64,000 nucleotides of DNA, from the NCBI RefSeq assembly GCF_009687885.1, contig NZ_BLAF01000044.1, forward strand, positions 34,437 through 98,436, in the 5' to 3' direction. The notes beneath the pieces are model-generated. The model made no database searches. It was not told the origin of the DNA and was given only the letters and a program-made list of their open reading frames with translations. Shown in pieces: positions 53,446 through 60,900 of this stretch (position 1 is its first letter; each line of letters starts with the position of its first letter). Both the position numbers and the translations under genes were made by a program. The DNA comes from Acrocarpospora pleiomorpha. GTDB taxonomy: Bacteria > Actinomycetota > Actinomycetes > Streptosporangiales > Streptosporangiaceae.

Positions 53446-54384
53446 ATGATACGTGCGCCTGATTCTCCGGCAGGCGGGCTCGACGCTCCCTGCCTGGTCC
53501 AACTCGCTTCGCTCCGGCCTGCGGATTCGCCCCGGCTGGCGGGCGAGGACGCGGATCATCTGATCCGGCTCGCGGGCCTGGAGACCGCGCTCCCGCCGAT
53601 CCTCGTGCACCGGCAGACGATGCGCGTGATCGACGGCATGCACCGGGTGCGGGCCGCCGCGATGCGCGGCCAGGACACCATCGAGGTGCGCTTCTTCGAC
53701 GGCAGCGAGGCGGACGCGTTCGTCCGCGCCGTCCAGGAGAACGTGGCCCACGGGCTGCCGCTCTCGCTGGCCGACCGGAAGGCGGCCGCGGAGCGCATCA
53801 TCGCCTCGCACCCGATGCTCTCCGATCGTGCCATCGCCGCCTGCGCCGGGCTGGCCGCCAAGACGGTCGGCGCGGTGCGCCGCCGTTCGAGTGCGGAATC
53901 GCCGCGGTCGAACGAGCGGCTCGGCGTGGACGGCAGGTTGCGCCCGCTGGACGGCGGGGCGGGCCGGCAACGGGCCTCCGAAGTGATCGCGGCCAATCCC
54001 GACGCGTCCATCCGGGAGATCGCCAGGGCCGCGGGCGTCTCCCTCGGCACCGCCCACGACGTGCGGCATCGCCTGCTCAGGGGCAACGACCCGGCCCTGA
54101 CCCGGCCGGCCAGGACAGCGCCGGCGCCGGCCCGGCCGGAGCCGAAGGACTCCCCGAGCATCCTGCAGACGCTGCGGAAGGACCCGTCCCTGCGGCTGAC
54201 CGACCCGGGCCGCGAGCTGCTGCGGCTGCTGCATTCCCGGTCGATCGCCGTCGGGGACTGGCAGGACCTGGTCGACGCGGTGCCCCCGCACTGCGCCGAC
54301 TCGGTGGCGAGGCTGGCCCGCGACTGCGCCGAGGCGTGGGGCCAGTTCGCGACCGAGCTCCAGCGCCGGGAGAATCCCGGCTGA
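53446..54384 (+). CDS. StrR/ParB-like pathway-specific activator
   Basis: A 312-residue regulator. ATG 53446 is set by GGAGGTGG just upstream. The N-terminal ParB/sulfiredoxin-like domain (LASLRPADSPRLAGEDADHLIRLAG; LPPILVHRQTMRVIDGMHRVRAAAMRG; EVRFFDGSEADAFVRAVQENVAHGLPLSLADRKAAAERI) is followed by a helix-turn-helix (MLSDRAIAACAGLAAKTVGAVRRR) and a second one (DASIREIARAAGVSLGTAHDVRHRL). This is the StrR/NovG build of activators that control antibiotic clusters. It is a likely direct activator of this enediyne cluster. Confidence 0.88.
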   Translation: MIRAPDSPAGGLDAPCLVQLASLRPADSPRLAGEDADHLIRLAGLETALPPILVHRQTMRVIDGMHRVRAAAMRGQDTIEVRFFDGSEADAFVRAVQENVAHGLPLSLADRKAAAERIIASHPMLSDRAIAACAGLAAKTVGAVRRRSSAESPRSNERLGVDGRLRPLDGGAGRQRASEVIAANPDASIREIARAAGVSLGTAHDVRHRLLRGNDPALTRPARTAPAPARPEPKDSPSILQTLRKDPSLRLTDPGRELLRLLHSRSIAVGDWQDLVDAVPPHCADSVARLARDCAEAWGQFATELQRRENPG

Positions 54385-54489
54385 TCGACGGCCCAGGGCC
54401 GGACGCGATACGCCCATGCCCTGGTGCGATTACGTCTCGCACCGGTTCAGGCACCCCCCGCGAATGTTCACGGCGAGGCCCCCCGGAAA

Positions 54490-54519
54490 CTTTCATGTTC
54501 AGAATCTGAAAGGTTGACA
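54490..54519. promoter_or_regulatory. palindrome and -35-like element before the araC gene
   Basis: In the 369-bp gap between the StrR-like and AraC genes, TTCAG-AAT-CTGAA (54498-54510) lies within a larger dyad CTTTCA (54490-54495)/TGAAAG (54507-54512). A TTGACA hexamer follows at 54514-54519; no good -10 is seen at the right spacing. I see no gene in the gap. Confidence 0.45.
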
Positions 54520-54753
54520 GGACCGGGCAACCCATTGTCTCTTAACGCTGTGCGGTGATTCTCAGAAGGCACCGCCCAACCTCTCTCATATCGACGCGTG
54601 AATGGAGGCTGCCCCGAAGAAGGAAACCGAATTCACCGAGGACGCGCGCGAATTCGAACTCTATTCATGTGGGGAACAATTGGACCTGTGACATCTTCAA
54701 ACGTCCGACTACGTGTTAGTCGCAATAGACGTTTTGGCCAAGGGGAAGCAACA

Positions 54754-55524
54754 ATGGAAGAGGCCATCGAAAGAGCCGTCGGACGAGTTATTCAGACCAT
54801 GCATGAGAATCTCAGCGAGCAGTTGACTGTCGATGACATGGCTCGCACCGCGATGTTCAGCAAGTTCCACTTCTCCCGCGTCTTCCGCCAGGCCACCGGG
54901 ATCTCCCCCGGGCGGTTCCTGTCCGCCCTCCGCCTGCAGGAGGCCAAACGGCTCCTCATCTCCACCTCGCTGAGCGTGGCCGACATCAGCAACCGGGTCG
55001 GCTACACGAGCGTGGGAACCTTCAGCTCGCGCTTCAAGAGCAGCGTGGGCATCGCCCCCACCACCTACCGGCAGTACGGCGGCTTCGCCACCCGCATCGT
55101 GCCCGACAGCCGTTCGATCGGCACGGAGATCAGGTCGGCCACCGTCCAGGGCGAGGTCTGGGCGCCCTCGACGGCCAGGCTGGGGCTGATCTTCGTCGGG
55201 CTCTTCCCCACCTGCGTACCCCAGGGCAGGCCGGTGCGGTGCACGGTGTTGCACAACCCCGGCCCGTACCTGCTGGAGGACGTGCCTCAGGGTGCCTGGC
55301 ATCTGCTCTCGCACGCGGTCTCCCCCGGGGAAGAGGAGATCATCGGTGACCCCTTCAGCCGAGAGCACGCGCCGTCGGTCGCCGGGGTCGGCCCGATCAC
55401 CATCGGCCCCGACACCCGGATCACGACCGCCGACCTGCACCTCAGGCCGGCGCATCCCCTTGACCCACCCGTTCTGATGGCACTGCTCGACGTACGCAAG
55501 GTCGCGCTCAGATCGGCCGGTTGA
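54754..55524 (+). CDS. AraC-family regulator with N-terminal HTH
   Basis: A 256-residue regulator; ATG 54754 is used (AGGGGA eight bases upstream). Two helix-turn-helices are at the N-terminus (LTVDDMARTAMFSKFHFSRVFRQATGISPGRFLSALRLQEAKRLL and VADISNRVGYTSVGTFSSRFKSSVGIAPTTYRQ), unlike classical AraC. The remaining 140 residues (VWAPSTARLGLIFVGLFPTCVPQGRPV onward) likely bind a small ligand. It lies between the two cluster operons, so it is a candidate cluster regulator. Confidence 0.87.
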   Translation: MEEAIERAVGRVIQTMHENLSEQLTVDDMARTAMFSKFHFSRVFRQATGISPGRFLSALRLQEAKRLLISTSLSVADISNRVGYTSVGTFSSRFKSSVGIAPTTYRQYGGFATRIVPDSRSIGTEIRSATVQGEVWAPSTARLGLIFVGLFPTCVPQGRPVRCTVLHNPGPYLLEDVPQGAWHLLSHAVSPGEEEIIGDPFSREHAPSVAGVGPITIGPDTRITTADLHLRPAHPLDPPVLMALLDVRKVALRSAG

Positions 55525-55544
55525 CAGCAGGGGACGCACGACGA

Positions 55545-55570
55545 GGCCACGGTCAAGGACGACCGTGGCC
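55545..55570. terminator. hairpin between convergent araC and P450 genes
   Basis: GGCCACGGTC (55545-55554) and GACCGTGGCC (55561-55570) form a perfect 10-bp stem with the loop AAGGAC in the 57-bp convergent gap. It has no U-run and could serve both genes. Confidence 0.7.
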
Positions 55571-55581
55571 CCTCACATCTC

Positions 55582-56943
55582 CTAACGCGGCGAGACAGTC
55601 ATAGGCAGCCCGTCCTTCATCCGGAGCGACAACATCGGCTCAGGGACGGCCTCGTAGCCGGGCACCCGGGTCAGCCGCAGATCCCTGGCCACCAGAGCGG
55701 TCACGAACGCGGCCTCCATCATCCCCAGGTTGTTGCCCACGCAGAACCGCGGCCCGGCCCCGAACGGGATGTAGGCGTAGCGCGGCCGGCCGGACTGCAC
55801 GCCGGGATCGAACCGCTGCGGATCGAACTTCTCGGGCTCGTTCCAGAACTCGGGATGCCGGTGCATCGTGTACGGGCACACGAGCACGTCCGACCCCGCG
55901 GGAACGTGATAACCGCCCACCTCGTCGTCGGCGAGGGCCTGCCGGGTCAGGATCCACACCGGCGGGTAGAGGCGCATCGCCTCCTCGATCACCATGGACG
56001 TGTACCGCAGCCGGTGCAGGTCCTCGTAGACCGGCGGGCGGTCGCCGAGCACCTCCACCGCCTCCGCGTGCAGCCGCTCGGCCACCTCCGGATGGCGGTC
56101 CAGCAGGTAGAACGTCCAGCCGAGGGTGCTGGCCGTGGTCTCGTGCCCGGCCAGCAGGAGCGTGATCAGCTCGTCGGTCATGCGCTGCCGCCCGACCTTC
56201 GGGTCGGGCTCCTCGCCGGTGGACTGGATCAGCTTGGACAGCACGTCGTCGCCCCAGTCGCCGGTGCGCGTCCTGCGGTCCGCGACGAGGCGGTCCACGA
56301 CGTGCTGGAGTTCCTTGCGGGCCTGCCGGAACCGCAGCTGCTTGGGCAGCGGCACCCACATCGGGACCGCGCCCAGCGACACCATCTCGAACATGGCCTG
56401 GTCCTGGACCGCTTCGAAGGCGTGCCCGACCCCGCTGAAGACGCCCAGGTCGGCGTCGAGCAGGGTCCGGCCGAGGACGCCCAGGGTGAGCGCGGTCAGC
56501 TCGTCCACCACGTTCACGGGACCGCTCCCGGCCGTGGCCCGCAGCCGTTCGACCAGCGCGAGCGCCTCCTCGGCGACCACGCCCGCCTGGGCGGCGATGC
56601 GCTTGGCCTGGAAGGCCGGCTGGATCAGCTTGCGCTGCTTGCGCCACAGGTCGCCCTCGCTGGTCAGCAGGCCGTCCCCGAGGGCGCGTTTGGCCTGCAC
56701 CAGGCCGATGCCCTTGTGGTAGTTGCCGCTGTTGTCGGCGAGCACGTGTTTGGCGTGGTCGGGGTGGTTGAAGAAGTAGAGGGTCTTGGGGCCCATGGAG
56801 ATCTTCACGGCGTCGCCGTACTGGTCGGCGGCGGCCCGCATCAGGGCGAGCCGGTCGGTGGCCAGTTTGACGAACAGGCCGGGGGCGGCCCGCCGGGGCG
56901 GCCCGGGCGGAACCGCCCGGGACCGGCCGGTTGTAGCGGTCAT
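55582..56943 (-). CDS. cytochrome P450 (fatty-acid-hydroxylase-like group)
   Basis: A 453-residue P450 that is longer than the usual soluble actinobacterial ones and resembles the CYP102/CYP4-like clan: LLAGHETTASTLGWTFYLLDRHPEV (I-helix), EEAMRLYPPVWILTRQA (K-helix), FDPQRF, and heme loop FGAGPRFCVGNNLGMMEA. No fused reductase is present. The ATG is preceded by GAGGTG. It is downstream of the flavin reductase in the pksE operon and likely oxidises the enediyne core or an appended unit. Confidence 0.92.
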   Translation of the reverse strand: MTATTGRSRAVPPGPPRRAAPGLFVKLATDRLALMRAAADQYGDAVKISMGPKTLYFFNHPDHAKHVLADNSGNYHKGIGLVQAKRALGDGLLTSEGDLWRKQRKLIQPAFQAKRIAAQAGVVAEEALALVERLRATAGSGPVNVVDELTALTLGVLGRTLLDADLGVFSGVGHAFEAVQDQAMFEMVSLGAVPMWVPLPKQLRFRQARKELQHVVDRLVADRRTRTGDWGDDVLSKLIQSTGEEPDPKVGRQRMTDELITLLLAGHETTASTLGWTFYLLDRHPEVAERLHAEAVEVLGDRPPVYEDLHRLRYTSMVIEEAMRLYPPVWILTRQALADDEVGGYHVPAGSDVLVCPYTMHRHPEFWNEPEKFDPQRFDPGVQSGRPRYAYIPFGAGPRFCVGNNLGMMEAAFVTALVARDLRLTRVPGYEAVPEPMLSLRMKDGLPMTVSPR

Positions 56944-56956
56944 GTCTTCACCTCAA

Positions 56957-57451
56957 TCATGTCGCTGCGCTCAATTCGATCTGCCGGAACCCGCCGTTGA
57001 AGAACAGCAGGGCTTCCTCGGCCTCCTCGTCGTGGGAGAGCACCTTGCCGATGAAGATGGAGTGGTCCCCGCCGTCGTAGGTCCGCCAGACTTCGCACTC
57101 GAACCTGGCGATGCTGGCGTTGAGCATGGGCGCGCCGGTGAGCGTGCCGGGGAACCAGTCCACGTCCTCGAACTGGGCCTGGCCCGGCACCCGCCAGCGG
57201 TCGGCGAAGTGCCTGGCCAGCGCCTCCTGGTCGGCCGCGAGCACGTTCACCCCGAAGGAGCCCGCGGCCGGCAGCATGCCGTGCATGATCGCGCCGCGGT
57301 CCACGCAGATCAGCACGAGCGGCGGGTCCAGCGAGACGGAGGTGAAGGAGTTGGCGGTCATGCCGTGCGGAGCGTTCCCGCCGACGGTCACCACGGTGAC
57401 GCCGGTCGCGAACCTCCCGAAGGCGCGCCTGAGGATCTTCTGGTCTGCCAT
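56957..57451 (-). CDS. flavin reductase (SgcE6-like)
   Basis: A 164-residue NAD(P)H:flavin oxidoreductase of the HpaC/ActVB type (LRRAFGRFATGVTVVTVGGNAPHGMTANSFTSVSLDPPLVLICVD; GKVLSHDEEAEEALLFFNGGFRQ). It supplies free reduced flavin, as SgcE6 does for hydroxylase SgcC in C-1027. In this window it is the only visible partner for the two class D monooxygenases. GGGGAG lies seven bases before the ATG. It follows the thioesterase gene by 19 bp in the pksE operon. Confidence 0.92.
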   Translation of the reverse strand: MADQKILRRAFGRFATGVTVVTVGGNAPHGMTANSFTSVSLDPPLVLICVDRGAIMHGMLPAAGSFGVNVLAADQEALARHFADRWRVPGQAQFEDVDWFPGTLTGAPMLNASIARFECEVWRTYDGGDHSIFIGKVLSHDEEAEEALLFFNGGFRQIELSAAT

Positions 57452-57470
57452 GTCAAATCTCCCCCGGGGG

Positions 57471-57908
57471 CTACGGCACGTAAGGTTGGAGCGCTCGAAC
57501 CAGCGACTCGGGCACGCGGGCAGGCACGGTGCGGGTGTTGGGGCCCCGCATGCACGCCACCCGCTGCCGGCCGCGGGCGATCAGCGTCTCGCCGACGCCG
57601 AGATCGCGGGCGTCGAGCTTGACGTAGTCGAAGCTGAATTCGAGCTGGGTCTGGGCCAGGTCGACGAGGCGCATCCGGATGGACAGCTCGTCGAAGGCGG
57701 TGATCTCGGCGTAGAACTCGCAGTCGACCTTGAGCGTGAACAGCTTGAGGTCGTCCTGCAGCTCGCCGAGCACGTCCGGCGCGTGGGTCTTGAGGAACAT
57801 CTCCCGGCAACGCCCCTGCCAGCGCAGGTAGTTGACGTAGTAGACGTTGCCGACGATGTTGGTCTCCTCGAAGCCGACCGTGTGCAGGTGTTCGAAGTAG
57901 TTGCCCAC
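57471..57908 (-). CDS. enediyne thioesterase (E10, CalE7/DynE7/SgcE10 type)
   Basis: A 145-residue hotdog-fold thioesterase. The GTG start lies two bases after the pksE stop. The sequence HTVGFEETNIVGNVYYVNYLRWQGRCREMFLK is the signature of enediyne E10 enzymes; N17 and R35 correspond to the Asn/Arg pair important in CalE7, with no catalytic Asp of other hotdog enzymes. It releases the polyene from PksE. The directly downstream position after pksE is the conserved enediyne order. Confidence 0.95.
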   Translation of the reverse strand: MGNYFEHLHTVGFEETNIVGNVYYVNYLRWQGRCREMFLKTHAPDVLGELQDDLKLFTLKVDCEFYAEITAFDELSIRMRLVDLAQTQLEFSFDYVKLDARDLGVGETLIARGRQRVACMRGPNTRTVPARVPESLVRALQPYVP

Positions 57909-57910
57909 GG

Positions 57911-60900
57911 TCAGCGCCCCTCGGCCAGCACGGCCAAGACCACGGGCTCGTGATGGCCGCGCACGCTGGTGAGCAGGGTGGCGATCCTGAGCGATCCGGA
58001 CGCGAACACGACCCACGGATCCCGGCCCGCGCGGGCCAGGGTGAGCGGCGCGGCCGCAGTGAGCCCGGCCTTCTGCAGGCATTCGAGGGCGGACCAGACC
58101 CGGGTTCCGGCCGCGTCCGCGCTGTCGCCGGTCTCGGCCGCGACCAGGCCGGCGAGCGGGGCGTGCCCGCCGAGCAGCCCGGCCCAGGTCTCAGGGGAAC
58201 GTTCCGCCACCGGTTCCACGTCGCAGCCGAGCGGTCCTTCGGCGCGGACGGCGAGCGTGAGCCCGGCGCCGTGCGCGGCGGAGATCGTGCCGCCGTCGAT
58301 CTCGGGCCGCCCGTCCGGGCGATACCTGATCTCGACGGGCCCGCCGGACGCGCGCCCGACGGCCACGGCCGTCGCCGCGCGGCGTTCACCGCCGGGTTCG
58401 ACCGCCACCGCCACGTTCGCGCCGATCAGGTCGTCCAGCATCCTCTCGACGTACGGCCCGAGCAGCGCGGGCGCCCAGGGACCGCGGCCGTCGCCCTTGC
58501 GCACGGCCCGCAGCCGCAGCCCGTCCCAGCGTTCGACCGGCCGCCCGGAGGTGTCCCTGACGACGATGTCGTATATATACGTGTCGCCGTCACGTGCCCG
58601 CTCGACCGCGCTGTACCGCATCGGCCCGGAGGCCGGGGCGGCGTGCACGCGGTCGATGCCCTGCGGCAGCAAGGTGGCGTGCGGGACGCAGACCTGGTTG
58701 CCGTGCATCAGGGCGTCGCGCATGCCCGGGTCGCCGAGCAGCAGGTCGCCGGACAGGTAGGCGGCGAACCAGTCGGACGCGTCGATCGCGTCGACGTCCG
58801 CGTCCACGTGCCGGGCGGCCGCCCGGTGGTAGCCGGTCAGGCGCTGGAATCGTGCGCCCTGGAAGAGGATTCCGCCGTACAGGTCGGTGGCCGGGTCGAG
58901 CGGGACGGCGGGCAGGCCCGCGGCGACCTGCGCGGGCGGCCCGTCCTGGACGGCCGCGCCGGTGAAGCGCAGCCGGGCCCGGAAGTGGTCGGCCGCGAAG
59001 CCCGTCTCGGAGCTGCGGATGGCCACCTCCACCAGGTCGTCGCCGGTGACCGCGGCGGCCACCCGGATCGTCGTGGCGCCGTCGGGCGGGACCACGATCG
59101 GCCGCAGGAACTCGGCGTCCTCGATGACCGGGGTCGCCGTCCAGCCGGTGGCGGCGGTGGCCACCTGCGCCATCGCCTCCATCCCGAACACGGCGGGGAA
59201 CAGCAGGTTGCCGTCGAGCAGGTGGTCGGCCAGGTAGAGGTCGCCGCCCGCGCTGAGCTCGGTCTCGGCGACCAGCTCGACGCCGTGGTAACGGATCAGC
59301 GGCCGGTCCACGAACCGCAGCAGCGGCAGCTCGGGCCGGTCGTAGCGGACGGTCTCGATGCCCTCGGTACGGCCGCTGATCACGGTGACCACCGGCGCGT
59401 CCGGATCGCACACCAGCCGCCGCATGATCTCGACGCCCTGGTCCGGGGTGACGGGGGTGATGCCGTCCCTGGTCAGCGACTCGACGACGGACAGCCGCTC
59501 GCCCATGCCGACGCCCGACCAGACCGACCACTCCATGCAGAGCGTGCGGCAGCCCGGATGCGCGGCGGCGAACTCCTCGGTCAGGACGCGGAGCCACTCG
59601 TTGGCGGTCGAGTAGTGCGCCTCGCCGCGCAGCCCGGCCCGGCCGATGATGCTGCCGAAGGTGATCAGCAGTTTCAGCCGGTCGGGGTCGACGGCGGCCA
59701 GCACGGAGTGCAGGCCGTCGATCTTCGGGGCGAAGGTGCGCCGGAACGCGCCGGCGTCCAGCGAGGTCAGCCCGGCCGGTTCGTTGCGGCCCGCGCCGTG
59801 CAGGATCGCGGTGATCGGGCCGATCTCGGCCAGGGCGACCGCGACCTGCCCGGCGTCGGTGACGTCCGCCCGGACGTAGCGCACCGAGAGTCCCAGATCC
59901 TTCATCCGGGTCAGGTTTCCGGCCAGCTCCGCGTCCCCCTCCGGCGCGGACCTGCCCATGATGACCAGCTTCGCGCCGCTGTCGGCGGCGACCGCGATCG
60001 CGCACTCGGCGGTGATGCCCTTGCCGCCGCCGGTGACCAGCAGCACGTCCTCGCCGGTCAGCGGGTGTCGCGATACCGCCGGGGTGACGGGCATCGCGCG
60101 CAGCGTGGGCACCCTGCGGACGCCGTCGAGGTGGACTTCGGCGTACCGGTCGGTGGCGGCCACCTCGGCGACCACCTGCTCCGTCACGTCCGGCCCGTAC
60201 GGGATGTGGACGATCGTCACCCGCAGGTGCGGCGCCTCCAGGGAGAGGGTCTTGGCCAGCCCGGCGGCGCCGTACGGATCCGACTGGACCAGCACGAACC
60301 GCGTGCCGGGGGCCGAGACGGCGGCGGCCTTGGCGCCGGTCAGGGCCGCCGCCAGGTCGGACTCCCGGCACGATTGCGGCAGGCACACCAGGATGCCGCC
60401 GCCGACTCCGGCCTGTTCCAGCTGTTCGCGCAGGCGCTCCGCGAACGGGTGGCCCTGCGGCGCGAACGCACGCCAGGGCCCGTTGCCCCCGGGGACCCTG
60501 GGTGTAATCGGGGGCAACGGGGTCTCGTCGAGATCGAGGGCGAACGGCCGCGCCCAGGCGGCCGCGCCCGCGATCTCGCGTGGCGCCGCCGGGGCGCCGG
60601 TTTCCGCGAGGCTGCCGAGGGCTTCGGCGAGCTCGCTCACGGTCGAGGTGGCGAAGTTCATCGGCGCCGTGGCCGGGGGCACCCCGAGCGCCTGGGCGGC
60701 CTGGTTGACGATCTGGCCGACCGTGATGGAGCTGAGGTGCAGGTCGTCGAGGAGGTGGCTGCCGGGGGCGACCATCTCCACGGGCAGTTCGGCCCGTTCC
60801 GCAGCCAGCCTCCTGAGCAGGTCCACGACGGACTCGCCCGCCTCAGCCGCGACGGTCGCCGTGGCCACAGCGAGCACAGGGGCGGCGGCGATGTCCACCT